DNA of 64,000 nucleotides from Maledivibacter sp. (GCA_025210375.1 JAOASB010000037.1:186001-250000); one strand, 5' to 3'. Positions 53,108-61,912 are shown, counted from the first letter of the stretch. Notes: generated from the sequence alone by a model not told the origin. A program made the numbers and translations.

Positions 53108-54562
53108 TCAAATAATTCTTGGTCTATATTCCACTTGTATATAGGAAGCATCTAAACTAGTAATTTGCATGGTATGATTAGTATTTAAATCTAAACCATA
53201 TATGTTATAATATCCTGAATTATTAGCCCCATAAAATATTGTCTCTTCATTCACCCCCCAATCATAATCACTAATTGAGATATTGCTAATATTTTTTGTC
53301 AGATTAAAGGTTTTATTCTTATTAACATGATGTAAATATATGTCTTCCGTTGAACAATTGTTAGCAATATATGTTATGTATTTACCCATTGGCGAGAACT
53401 TTAATTTTTTCAAATTAAAGATATTATTTGGGACTGCCACATGCTTTTCATCAAGATTTTTTATATTGATAACACATATACATGGTTTTCCTAAATGGTT
53501 ATCATGGATGTAAACTATATCATTTTCTTTACTCCAATTGAAATCCTTTATATGACCACAATTTGTGATTTGTTGAGAATATGCTCCCAAGCTATCCATC
53601 ATATATAAATTTTTTGTATTATAATGGATTTTGAGATAACCTATTTTTTCCCCATCATAGGAACATTTTGGATTATAGCTTTTCACAAGGTCGTCTCCAA
53701 ATGTCAATTGCTTAGAGCTTAAGTTCTTTATATTTATTGAAAAAATGTCTTTAGTGTTTCTAATATTGCCTGTAAGATATATTTTATCCCCTTTATTATT
53801 CCAGCAATAACTGGTTATACCCCCATGCCTATTATGCTCAGTAATTTTTCTAGTTCTCTGGGAATTCAAATTATAAATATATAATGAAAATTTTCCTTCT
53901 TCCTTAGCTAAATATGAAATTTCATTTCCTGTGGGAGACCATTTTGGACATATGTTTTTGTCCTTTTCCTTTATGGTCAAATTTGTTGGATTTATACCAT
54001 TATCATAGCAGATGAAAACATCACTCTTTTGGTTGGAATTAACATTTGAATAGCAAATTTCAAATGTTGGTCTAAAAGTTCCTAGTAGAAGTGAAAATAC
54101 ATTTGTAAATATATTCCTTTCATTAATTTTCTTTATCACTATATCCTCTATGTAAAGCTTACAATAATAACGATTTTCCTTTAAGAGCCATTTTATATCT
54201 GTTCCCTTTATGGATTTAGGTACTACTATATAAGCACTCTGTATAAATGTGTTTTCTATAACATGGATGCTCTGCGTCGTGGAGTCAGTGGAATAAAGAA
54301 TTTTTTGTTTTAATTCAATTTCAGCAATAAGCTTACATCCCGATATGTATTGCCCTTCTTGTGACTTCCCCTCCATAGTCTCAATTATCTTCATAGATAG
54401 TATCTGAGGATCAGCTATAACTGAAATTATCTGTTGAATATCTGGCATATTATCACATAGGGTTATTATTTCCCTGAAGCCGATTTGAGAAAAATATTTT
54501 ATCTTCTCTTTATTAAATTTTGATATACCATTTTTTTTGATAGAGGCCTTACCCATTACCAT
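53108..54562 (-). CDS. SPOCS domain fused to a TolB/WD40-like beta-propeller, about 484 aa
   Basis: N-terminal part (about 30-165) is SPOCS: MPDIQQIISVIADPQILSMK, LIAEIELKQKILYSTDSTTQ, YCKLYIEDIVIKKINERNIF. From about 190 onward six or so PD40/TolB-type blades are visible: ICPKWSPTGNEISYLAKEEG, TSYCWNNKGDKIYLTGNI, YNPKCSYDGEKIGYLKIHY, LKFSPMGKYITYIAN, DYDWGVNEETIFYGANNSG. The propeller probably binds protein or glycan. ATG 54562 after GTGGGGGAT is preferred. Last gene of a three-gene minus-strand SPOCS set. Confidence 0.85.
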   Translation of the reverse strand: MVMGKASIKKNGISKFNKEKIKYFSQIGFREIITLCDNMPDIQQIISVIADPQILSMKIIETMEGKSQEGQYISGCKLIAEIELKQKILYSTDSTTQSIHVIENTFIQSAYIVVPKSIKGTDIKWLLKENRYYCKLYIEDIVIKKINERNIFTNVFSLLLGTFRPTFEICYSNVNSNQKSDVFICYDNGINPTNLTIKEKDKNICPKWSPTGNEISYLAKEEGKFSLYIYNLNSQRTRKITEHNRHGGITSYCWNNKGDKIYLTGNIRNTKDIFSINIKNLSSKQLTFGDDLVKSYNPKCSYDGEKIGYLKIHYNTKNLYMMDSLGAYSQQITNCGHIKDFNWSKENDIVYIHDNHLGKPCICVINIKNLDEKHVAVPNNIFNLKKLKFSPMGKYITYIANNCSTEDIYLHHVNKNKTFNLTKNISNISISDYDWGVNEETIFYGANNSGYYNIYGLDLNTNHTMQITSLDASYIQVEYRPRII

Positions 54563-54602
54563 ATCCCCCACTGTTAAAATCATTTTTTATATAGTAATCA
54601 AG

Positions 54603-55085
54603 CTAAATGGAATCTAAATTGACAACATTTAATAGAATCATATCACTAAAATAAATTTTTCGTTTATTTATCTGTTTTATAAATATGTCTTCATTATAAG
54701 CCACTATATCTACCCTGGATTCCGTTTCAAATGTACTATCTAAAACTATATAAGTAGAGAAATGCAGACCAAGATTAGCTGAATGAACTGCCTGACAAGT
54801 ATCACAGTCCACATACTCAATAGTATGAATAACCTCTCCATCGACAACTAATATTTTCCCAGTTAATCTCTGGCCTCCTAAAGAAATGGATTTAGGTGAA
54901 TTTATTAATCTTTTTTCATTTATTTTTACCATAGCATTAACCCGTAGAAGAAATCCAATATCAGTTTTTTTGTCTATCAATCTTGATATCCCTTGAACTT
55001 GAATCTGTTTAAAATTTTTTAGATTAGACATATCCTCTATTGAAGTCCCCATTATTTCAAGCATTTTATTATATTGATACTCCAT
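54603..55085 (-). CDS. SPOCS (DUF3794) domain protein, 160 aa
   Basis: Start 55085 (MEYQYNKMLEIMGTS) follows TTAGGAGGAAGGGC. SPOCS features: FKQIQVQGISRLIDKKTDIG, KILVVDGEVIHTIEYVDC, VHSANLGLHFSTYIVLDS and IKQINKRKIYFSDMILLNVV. It lacks the KPNIE phrase seen in the others. Forty bases from the propeller fusion gene and about 55 from the upstream SPOCS gene, so the three form one operon. Likely spore-envelope component. Confidence 0.8.
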   Translation of the reverse strand: MEYQYNKMLEIMGTSIEDMSNLKNFKQIQVQGISRLIDKKTDIGFLLRVNAMVKINEKRLINSPKSISLGGQRLTGKILVVDGEVIHTIEYVDCDTCQAVHSANLGLHFSTYIVLDSTFETESRVDIVAYNEDIFIKQINKRKIYFSDMILLNVVNLDSI

Positions 55086-55140
55086 TGCCCTTCCTCCTAA
55101 ATCTATCCATGCAAACTTCATTTTAATACCTTGCAAATAA

Positions 55141-55623
55141 TTATTCCTTTACCACCGCTTCTAGTAGCAAAATTCCATTCAAAAATAATTTTCTTTCATC
55201 AATTTTCTGAATAAATATATCCTCAATATAAGCTCTTATCTCAATAACACTATTCTGGGTAACATTATTAGGCACTACAATATAGCTGCAGAAAGGGATT
55301 TTAAAGCATGCCGTATAAATTGATTGTTTTATATCGTCACATGCATATTCAATTTGCTCGACTAGTTCTCCTTCAATTATTATTTTTTTACCTGTCAATA
55401 CTTGCCCTTCAAGGGAAGTCCCTACAGCTGTTGAGATTACCCTTTCATCGGTTATACTTATATCGGTCATGACTTTAATCACTTTCTTAATATTGGGTTT
55501 AGGATACAGTACTATTAGGTCTTCCTGTATAAATATATGATTAAAGCTTTCCTTTATTAAACAAAAATCTTCTTTATTTGATAACCCCGTATACTGTATT
55601 GCATTCTTTATAATACTAGTCAT
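55141..55623 (-). CDS. SPOCS (DUF3794) domain protein, 160 aa
   Basis: MTSIIKNAIQYTGLSNKEDF leads to YPKPNIKKVIKVMTDISITD, KKIIIEGELVEQIEYACDD, CFKIPFCSYIVVPNNVTQ, and IFIQKIDERKLFLNGILLLE: a complete SPOCS domain. GGAGGATTTTAT precedes ATG 55623. First gene of the minus-strand SPOCS operon. Role as for its neighbours. Confidence 0.85.
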   Translation of the reverse strand: MTSIIKNAIQYTGLSNKEDFCLIKESFNHIFIQEDLIVLYPKPNIKKVIKVMTDISITDERVISTAVGTSLEGQVLTGKKIIIEGELVEQIEYACDDIKQSIYTACFKIPFCSYIVVPNNVTQNSVIEIRAYIEDIFIQKIDERKLFLNGILLLEAVVKE

Positions 55624-55804
55624 ATAAAATCCTCCATAGCCCCTATTCCCATGATTATCCCAGGAAAGTATTGTAACATGTAAATTATTTATATAAAAAT
55701 TTAGAGAGCCCCTTTAACAATTTAGGATTCTCTAAAAACAAATTTTTGTTTTATGAATATCTATAATTTGGCCAAAGATTTAAAATCTTAATCTATGGAT
55801 ATCC

Positions 55805-56200
55805 CTATATCTCATCTTCTTCAAAATCACTTTCACAATTGCAATCATGTACATTCTTTTCATCGTTACATCCTTCACATTTGTCAGGTCTAATTATAAT
55901 TTGACGAATTTTCACATCACCTATCCAAACTTTAATGACATACTTTTGTTTTGGTGGTAGTGGTCCAAATAGAAATTGTCCGCATTCATCAGTGAAGGCA
56001 TGAGTTATAGGCTCTAAATCACATGGATCACAACCCTTTGCCTTAAATAATTTTACAACTGCATCCTTTACAACCTGGTTCTTATGATTTTTTACAATAC
56101 CATGAATCACACTTCTAGGTTCCTGTGGAACCTTTATAACAGCTTCAATTTGTTCGTTCTTATCGGGAACAAAATCAAAGCTTATCAATCTATGTCCCAT
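55805..56200 (-). CDS. carboxypeptidase-regulatory-like protein with Cys-rich tail
   Basis: 131 residues: MGHRLISFDFVPDKNEQIEA, IKVPQEPRSVIHGIVKNHKN, then VVKDAVVKLFKAKGCDPCDL, HAFTDECGQFLFGPLPPKQK and RPDKCEGCNDEKNVHDCNCE. The central beta-sandwich (HGIVKNHKNQVVKDAVVKL) is the CarboxypepD_reg pattern; the acidic Cys tail suggests metal binding or crosslinks. Start 56200 after GAGGGGGATGTTA. Divergent from the 56404 SPOCS gene. Confidence 0.75.
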   Translation of the reverse strand: MGHRLISFDFVPDKNEQIEAVIKVPQEPRSVIHGIVKNHKNQVVKDAVVKLFKAKGCDPCDLEPITHAFTDECGQFLFGPLPPKQKYVIKVWIGDVKIRQIIIRPDKCEGCNDEKNVHDCNCESDFEEDEI

Positions 56201-56403
56201 TAACATCCCCCTCTATTTTTATATTGTCAAAGATTATTTTTTTATCATTACATTATATGTTTCAAAGGTTTTATTATTACAAATATAGGGTTTTCATAGT
56301 ATAAGTTAAAGATTTGCCCCAAACTCTCCATAGCTTACTAGAAAAAGTATTAATAAAGTTGTCCAAGTAATAATATAAATAAATTAGTGGGGAGGTGGCT
56401 TTA

Positions 56404-57018
56404 TTGGGTATAATAAGAAATTTTATCAACATTGAAGGAATAACACCGGAAGAAAATTTAGAAAAGAATGATAATGGTCATATGATCATCTACTCAGATA
56501 TTGAGTACATCAACATTCCAAATTCTGAACAGGAAATTAAGAATATATATGAAATCTCAATAGATATCGATGTAATTTCCCAAAGGCTTATATCCACTCC
56601 TATTGGAAGAATTATGGTTTTAGATGGAATCAAAAAGTTTAAGATATTATTTACTAAAAATACGGATTCGCAAAATGCATCTATCCTAGACCTAGATATA
56701 CCATTTAACGCATTTACAGAATTGCCCAAGGGAAATTATTGCACTTCAAATATAAAAGTCCATATTATCGATGCATATTTTAACTTATTGGATCGAAAAA
56801 CTATATATGGTCATTTTATATACCTTATTGATGTTATATATAACAGGAATTATAATAATAGCAGTCCTTTATCGAACCTACCCATGAACAAAGAAAAAAA
56901 AATATTATCCCATGAAATTTATGTGAATAATAGGCTAGATGAGATTTCTATATCCGAGGAACATTATGAATCCCAACCTTCTAATAGCTTAATAGATATA
57001 GATGAAGAAATTCTGTGA
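56404..57018 (+). CDS. SPOCS-like (DUF3794) protein, 204 aa
   Basis: TTG 56404 after GTGGGGAGGTGG is the best start; GTG 56395 overlaps the ribosome site. A divergent SPOCS domain spans residues 30-150 (INIPNSEQEIKNIYEISIDI, SQRLISTPIGRIMVLDGIKK, DLDIPFNAFTELPKGNY, DRKTIYGHFIYLIDVIY). The last 55 residues are polar. It is followed 11 bases later by a glycosyltransferase gene, so both are likely co-expressed, linking coat protein and glycan synthesis. Confidence 0.7.
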   Translation: MGIIRNFINIEGITPEENLEKNDNGHMIIYSDIEYINIPNSEQEIKNIYEISIDIDVISQRLISTPIGRIMVLDGIKKFKILFTKNTDSQNASILDLDIPFNAFTELPKGNYCTSNIKVHIIDAYFNLLDRKTIYGHFIYLIDVIYNRNYNNSSPLSNLPMNKEKKILSHEIYVNNRLDEISISEEHYESQPSNSLIDIDEEIL

Positions 57019-57029
57019 GGTGATATTCC

Positions 57030-58145
57030 ATGAAAATATGCTTCGATGGTATAGGTCTTAGCCATTTTAAAAACACTGGTCTATATACCTACACCTTTGA
57101 ATTATTAAATGAACTTTCTACTTTATATCCACAATCACAGTATAGGGTGATTTCTAATAAGGCAATTACTTCTAATCCCTTTAGAAATAAAAAAATCGAC
57201 TTGATTCAAATTGACTTAAATAGAAGGGAAAATGATTATAGCTTATTAGAAAAATACATTACCACTAACGGAATAAATATATATCATTCCCTTAATAATG
57301 GATTTAGTATACCTCAGAATAAAGTCTGTAAATATGTATTAACTATAGATACACTTTTACCAATCACCTACCCTCAATTTGCAGACAAAAAATTTTCGGC
57401 TAAATTTCTAAATGTAGTACCAAGGGCTTTAGAAAACTCCCATAAAATAATTGTCGTATCTAAATTTATAAAGGATGAACTAATCAACTATTTCAATATA
57501 GATGAAAAAAAAATCCATGTTATATATCCCTGTATTTCACATATGTTTAGACCTTTAAATGAACCACGCTGCAAGGCCATTTTGAAAAGCAGATATATGA
57601 TTGAACAAGATTTTTTACTTTTCTCTGGAAGTATACATATTAGAAAACATTTGATGCTATTATTAAGGGCTTTTAAGGAAATATTAGGATACTATAGTAA
57701 TATAAACCTAGTCATAGTAGGTAATTATAGTGGTAAGAGAAGGCCCTATTATTTAGAGCTTAAAGAATATGCACAAAATCTGAATATCGATGACAAGGTT
57801 ATATTTACAGGTTCCGTAGAATATAGGGATATGCCATATTTTTACAATGGTGCTTTATGTACAATAAACATTTCTGATTACGAAGGATTCCCTATCTCTT
57901 CACTGGAATCCCTTGCTTGTAATACTCCTGTTATTTGCAGCCATTCCTCTTCTTTCAAAGAAGTTCCTGGTCATGGTCTAGCTTATATAAATAATAATGA
58001 TTTTTATGGATTGAAAAATGCTTTAATAGAAACCATGGATAAAAAACATAACAATTGCTTTAAAAATAGATTGTTGGACATAAAGGAATATAATCCAGAA
58101 AGGTTTATAAAAGAACATGTCAGAGTATATGAATCAATTATATAA
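57030..58145 (+). CDS. GT4-family glycosyltransferase
   Basis: 371 residues, two Rossmann domains. N-terminal: FDGIGLSHFKNTGLYTYTFE. The domain 2 signature reads FLLFSGSIHIRKHLMLLLRA, LNIDDKVIFTGSVEYRDMPY and NISDYEGFPISSLESLACNT PVIC, with the retaining GT4 E-x7-E motif (EGFPISSLE). It uses a nucleotide-sugar donor to extend a glycan in the cytoplasm. GAGGTGATATTCC precedes the ATG. Partner gene is the SPOCS-like 56404. Confidence 0.92.
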   Translation: MKICFDGIGLSHFKNTGLYTYTFELLNELSTLYPQSQYRVISNKAITSNPFRNKKIDLIQIDLNRRENDYSLLEKYITTNGINIYHSLNNGFSIPQNKVCKYVLTIDTLLPITYPQFADKKFSAKFLNVVPRALENSHKIIVVSKFIKDELINYFNIDEKKIHVIYPCISHMFRPLNEPRCKAILKSRYMIEQDFLLFSGSIHIRKHLMLLLRAFKEILGYYSNINLVIVGNYSGKRRPYYLELKEYAQNLNIDDKVIFTGSVEYRDMPYFYNGALCTINISDYEGFPISSLESLACNTPVICSHSSSFKEVPGHGLAYINNNDFYGLKNALIETMDKKHNNCFKNRLLDIKEYNPERFIKEHVRVYESII

Positions 58146-58216
58146 TCTGTATAAAACTAAATGGCACTTAGAATATCTAATAGCAAATATATTTCTTTTT
58201 CCCCATCATAAATATT

Positions 58217-58254
58217 GGGGCTGTGCCAAGGGACAATCCCTTTAATTCAGCCCC
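58217..58254. terminator. hairpin between convergent GT4 and mnmA genes
   Basis: GGGGCTG (58217-58223) pairs with CAGCCCC (58248-58254). Inside, AAGGGA and TCCCTTT form a second stem. Confidence 0.6.
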
Positions 58255-58322
58255 ATGTGTTTCAAAACAAATGGAATTCTTCATTTCCAGACACTATCCT
58301 ATTGTTTATTATCTTAAGCTGT

Positions 58323-59432
58323 TTATTCTTCAGTCTTTACTATTATTCCCCCACCCACAAGTATATCATCGTCATAGAAAACTATGGCCTGTCCAGGTGT
58401 GATGGCTCTTTGGGGCTTTTCAAATTCAACCTTTATCCTCTCTTCTTCTAAAGGATAAATAATTGCATCCGCCGGTCTTGCTGAATACCTTATTTTGGCT
58501 TTCACCTTTACTGGTGATTCCAGTTTTTTAAAGGGTATAAAGTTTACATCCCTTGCGATGAGCTTGTCATTAAAAACATCTTCATTATCCCCTAGAACAA
58601 CTTGATTTTTATCAGGTCTGATATCCACTACATAAACTGGCTTTCCAAAGGAAATCCCTAGACCCTTTCTTTGTCCAATAGTATAATGAATAATACCTTT
58701 ATGTTTTCCTAAGACATTACCTTCGGTATCCACAAAATCACCTGGAATAATGTTTTTGTCATTTTTTTCTAAAATAAACTTACCATAATCGTTGTCAGGT
58801 ATAAAACAAATTTCTTGACTATCGGGCTTATTTGCTATATCAAGCCCTAATTCCTTTGCGATTTCCCTTATATCTTCCTTTGAAGCATATTCCCCAAGGG
58901 GCATAAGTATATGGCTAATTTGTTCTTGAGAAAGATTATAAAACATATAAGTTTGATCCTTTGCCTTGGCTGATGACTTTTTAATCAAATATCTATCAGT
59001 CTTTTCATCTTTTTCTATTTTGGCATAGTGTCCTGTAGCTACATAATAAGCCCCTAGAGAATGGGCTTTCTTTAAGAGTTCTCCAAATTTCACCCGCTTA
59101 TTACATACGATACAGGGATTAGGTGTTCTACCATTCATATATTCATCTATAAAATTATCAATAACAGTTTCTTTAAAAATCGATTTGAAGTTCATAACAT
59201 AAAAGGGAATATCAAGCTTATTGGCAACCCGTCTAGCATCCTCTACCGCAGATAGACCACAACAACCATCCTCATTTTCATTTCCATGATCATTCTCATC
59301 TTCATCCTGCCAAACCTTCATTGTAACTCCGATGACTTCGTATCCCTGCTTTTTTAATATATAGGCGGCAACAGAACTATCTACTCCTCCACTCATACCT
59401 ATTACAACCTTGTTCCTATCTAACCCATTCAT
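58323..59432 (-). CDS. mnmA: tRNA-specific 2-thiouridylase
   Basis: 369 residues. PP-loop [17 protein letters not shown] (11-27), [18 protein letters not shown] with the first catalytic Cys, and [15 protein letters not shown] with the second. C-terminal beta domains end in [20 protein letters not shown]. An unusual acidic insert ([14 protein letters not shown]) precedes [14 protein letters not shown]. It thiolates wobble U34 with sulfur from the IscS-type desulfurase encoded upstream. Same order as nifS/iscS and trmU in Bacillus. Confidence 0.97.
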   Translation of the reverse strand: MNGLDRNKVVIGMSGGVDSSVAAYILKKQGYEVIGVTMKVWQDEDENDHGNENEDGCCGLSAVEDARRVANKLDIPFYVMNFKSIFKETVIDNFIDEYMNGRTPNPCIVCNKRVKFGELLKKAHSLGAYYVATGHYAKIEKDEKTDRYLIKKSSAKAKDQTYMFYNLSQEQISHILMPLGEYASKEDIREIAKELGLDIANKPDSQEICFIPDNDYGKFILEKNDKNIIPGDFVDTEGNVLGKHKGIIHYTIGQRKGLGISFGKPVYVVDIRPDKNQVVLGDNEDVFNDKLIARDVNFIPFKKLESPVKVKAKIRYSARPADAIIYPLEEERIKVEFEKPQRAITPGQAIVFYDDDILVGGGIIVKTEE

Positions 59433-59481
59433 TTTTTCACCTACTATATAGGATTTACCCTGTATTTTTTATGATCATCTA

Positions 59482-59513
59482 AAAAATTAAGCCTAGGATA
59501 TAACCCAGGCTCA
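59482..59513 (-). terminator. terminator between iscU and mnmA
   Basis: GAGCCTGGG and CCTAGGCTT stem on the minus strand, then AATTTTTT. mnmA may therefore also have its own promoter in the 85-base gap. Confidence 0.75.
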
Positions 59514-59517
59514 ACAG

Positions 59518-59967
59518 CTACTCTTCGTCATCTTCGTCGTGATCATCATGGTCATGTACATCTTCTACAGGTACATAATTCTCTAAACCCGGTATCACAA
59601 TATTGTTTTTCTGTGCATAATCATATAATGCAGCCTTAACCGCTTGCTCAGCAAGAACTGAACAATGAATTTTTGGCTTTGGCAGACCATCTAGGGCTTC
59701 TACCACAGCCTTATTCGTTAAATTAACGGCCTCTTCTATACTTTTACCAATTATCATTTCAGTAGATATACTTGATGTAGCTATAGCTGAACCACATCCA
59801 AAGGTTTTAAATTTCACATCGGTTATAATACCTTCATCAACCTTTAGATATATCTTCATTATATCTCCGCATTTTGCGTTTCCTACTTGACCAACTCCAT
59901 CGGCATTTTCAATTTCACCGACATTTCTAGGATTCATAAAATGATCCATTACTTTTTCTGAATACAT
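59518..59967 (-). CDS. iscU: iron-sulfur cluster scaffold IscU/NifU N-terminal type
   Basis: 149 residues: MYSEKVMDHFMNPRNVGEIE and the three cluster Cys at 33 (NAKCGD), 58 (FGCGSAIATSS) and 102 (PKIHCSVLAEQA), plus the acidic Asp35 next to Cys33. The last 20 residues form a His/Asp-rich tail (DVHDHDDHDEDDEE), unlike standard IscU, which may store or bind metal. It lies two bases after iscS stop, clearly co-translated. Builds [Fe-S] clusters from IscS sulfur. Confidence 0.95.
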   Translation of the reverse strand: MYSEKVMDHFMNPRNVGEIENADGVGQVGNAKCGDIMKIYLKVDEGIITDVKFKTFGCGSAIATSSISTEMIIGKSIEEAVNLTNKAVVEALDGLPKPKIHCSVLAEQAVKAALYDYAQKNNIVIPGLENYVPVEDVHDHDDHDEDDEE

Positions 59968-59969
59968 TA

Positions 59970-61148
59970 TTATTGTCCTCCCTTTACCTTTTCATATAAT
60001 GGAGACATCTGTCTCAATCTATCAACAATTTTTACTAAATTTTCTACAACATAGTCAATATCTTCTTCCTTAGTCAAATCACCAATTGTAAGTCTTAAAG
60101 ATCCGTGGGCTATTTCATGGGTAAGCCCTATGGCCATAAGAACATGGGATGGGTCTAATGATCCAGATGTGCAGGCTGACCCACTTGACCCTGCAATACC
60201 AACCATATCTAAGCTAAGTAGTAGGGATTCCCCTTCGATAAATTCAAAACAAAAGTTAACATTTCCCGGGTGTCTTTCAGTTGGATGTCCATTCAATCTT
60301 ACATAATCTATATTTTCCCTAATATCCTTAATCAGTTTGTCTCTAAGCTTTTTTATATGAGCTACGTGGGAATCAAGATTTTCTACGGCAATTTCTGCTG
60401 CCTTTCCAAATCCAACTATCCCTGGGATATTTTCCGTTCCAGCCCTTTTCCTTTTTTCCTGTGCCCCCCCGTGAATCAAAGGATCAATCCTAACACCTTT
60501 TCTCACATACATACCGCCAATGCCCTTTGGCCCATATATTTTATGGGAAGAAAAGTTCATAAGGTCTATATTAAGCTCCTTAACATCTATTGGTACATTT
60601 CCAAGTGCCTGTACAGCATCAGTGTGAAAATATACTCCCCTCTCCCTAGCTATCTCCCCTATTTCCTTAATAGGCTGAATTGTTCCAATTTCATTGTTTA
60701 CATACATTATAGATATAAGTATTGTTTTATCTGTAATAGCTTCCTTAAGCTGGTCTAAATTTATCATTCCATACTCATCTACATCGAGGTAGGTCACCTC
60801 AAATCCATGCTTCTCAAGGTACTGACATACATGTAATACGGCATGATGTTCTATTTTAGAAGTTATTATATGATTCCCCTTGTGTTTATTGGCAAAGGCA
60901 ACTCCTTTTATAGCCCAGTTATCTGCTTCTGAACCTCCACCAGTAAAATATATCTCCTTAGATGTAGCTCCTATGGCTTTGGCAATTCTATCCCTTGATA
61001 CATCAAGAGCCTTTTTAGCTTGTCTACCAAATGAATGTATACTGGAAGGATTTCCATATTGTTCACTAAAGTAAGGCATCATCTCATCTATGACTTCCTT
61101 CTTCATAGGAGTTGTAGCTGCGTAATCTAAATAAATATTTTTTTTCAT
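59970..61148 (-). CDS. iscS: cysteine desulfurase (IscS/NifS)
   Basis: Start 61148 (MKKNIYLDYAATTPMKKEVI) after GAGGTGGTGAGC. PLP features: GGGSEADNWAIKG, SKIEHHAVLHVCQYL, MNFSSHKIYGPKGIGG with the PLP Lys, and the active Cys loop SSGSACTSGSLDPSHVL. About 392 residues, the normal length. It gives sulfur to IscU and MnmA. A 75-bp family A repeat separates it from the upstream regulator gene. Confidence 0.97.
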   Translation of the reverse strand: MKKNIYLDYAATTPMKKEVIDEMMPYFSEQYGNPSSIHSFGRQAKKALDVSRDRIAKAIGATSKEIYFTGGGSEADNWAIKGVAFANKHKGNHIITSKIEHHAVLHVCQYLEKHGFEVTYLDVDEYGMINLDQLKEAITDKTILISIMYVNNEIGTIQPIKEIGEIARERGVYFHTDAVQALGNVPIDVKELNIDLMNFSSHKIYGPKGIGGMYVRKGVRIDPLIHGGAQEKRKRAGTENIPGIVGFGKAAEIAVENLDSHVAHIKKLRDKLIKDIRENIDYVRLNGHPTERHPGNVNFCFEFIEGESLLLSLDMVGIAGSSGSACTSGSLDPSHVLMAIGLTHEIAHGSLRLTIGDLTKEEDIDYVVENLVKIVDRLRQMSPLYEKVKGGQ

Positions 61149-61172
61149 AAGCTCACCACCTCGATAATAGTT

Positions 61173-61247
61173 GAAGAAATTGCATAATACATTTAAAGAA
61201 TTTTTCAATACAAAATGTATTAGTAATGTCAATTATGCAAGTTTCTC
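61173..61247. repeat. family A short copy inside the isc operon
   Basis: GAAGAAATTGCATAATACAT and GTCAATTATGCAAGTTTCTC are the inverted ends; the 75 bp between iscR-like and iscS genes are fully taken by it, with an inner palindrome ATACATTT/AAATGTAT-like. Confidence 0.75.
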
Positions 61248-61249
61248 AG

Positions 61250-61699
61250 TTAAATATAATACATAAGTGAATCTGAATTATTAAGTTTTTTATGATCATC
61301 CACCATATCCTGTAAGGTTATGGAGTCAATTACTTCATCTATGCTATCTTTGATTCTTCCCCAAATAGTTCTTGTAACACAATGTCCTAATCTAGAGCAT
61401 TCACTCTCCTCATCCTCAATAACACAATCCGAAGGAGCAATAGGCCCTTCTAAGGTTCTGAGTACATTACCAACGGTAATATTTTCAGGCTTATCCGCTA
61501 AAATATATCCGCCTTGAGCGCCTCTGATACTTTTAACTAAGCCAGCTTTCCTTAAAGTAGCAAAAAGCTGCTCTAGATAATGCAATGATAGATTTTGTTT
61601 TTGAGCTATATTATTTAAAGGTGTTGGGCCCTCTCCGTAACTTAAGGCTAACTCAAACATCGCTTTTAAACCGTATCTACCCTTTGTTGAAAGTTTCAT
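61250..61699 (-). CDS. iscR: Rrf2-family transcriptional regulator, IscR-like
   Basis: Start 61699 (MKLSTKGRYGLKAMFELALS) after GGAGGGAGTGGG. Winged helix: NIAQKQNLSLHYLEQLFATL and VKSIRGAQGGYILADKP. Three Cys (92, 101, 107; spacing C-x8-C-x5-C) match IscR cluster ligands in place though not in exact spacing. Bacillus CymR lacks them, so IscR-type iron-sulfur sensing is preferred. First gene of the isc-mnmA set. Confidence 0.9.
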   Translation of the reverse strand: MKLSTKGRYGLKAMFELALSYGEGPTPLNNIAQKQNLSLHYLEQLFATLRKAGLVKSIRGAQGGYILADKPENITVGNVLRTLEGPIAPSDCVIEDEESECSRLGHCVTRTIWGRIKDSIDEVIDSITLQDMVDDHKKLNNSDSLMYYI

Positions 61700-61748
61700 T
61701 ATCCCACTCCCTCCATAATCCCAAGTGATTTGGTTGGAATTCATTCTA

Positions 61749-61777
61749 AGTATATTATACCCAAGTAAATTTGTCAA
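61749..61777 (-). promoter_or_regulatory. promoter of the isc operon
   Basis: TTGACA (61772-61777), 17-base spacer, TATACT (61749-61754). ACTTGGGTA and ACTTGGGAT occur as direct repeats in and after the core and could be Rrf2-type sites. Confidence 0.75.
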
Positions 61778-61833
61778 CATTCCCTTGCTTTTATTTTTAA
61801 TGAAATTATGTAAAGGATATTATGGGCCAAAAA

Positions 61834-61867
61834 ATATTATCGGAGTATAAGAATCTCTTATACTCCG
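61834..61867 (-). terminator. terminator of the downstream GT4 gene
   Basis: GGAGTATAAGA-ATC-TCTTATACTCC is perfect, followed on the minus strand by ATAATATTTTTT. Confidence 0.85.
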
Positions 61868-61912
61868 TTTCCCTTTCTTTTCTTGGTTATATGAAATTTA
61901 CGTAAACATCTT

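Noticed and set aside
7017..61247. The repeated short motifs as a CRISPR array
   Set aside because: Copies are scattered kilobases apart in both directions, with no regular spacers and no cas genes.
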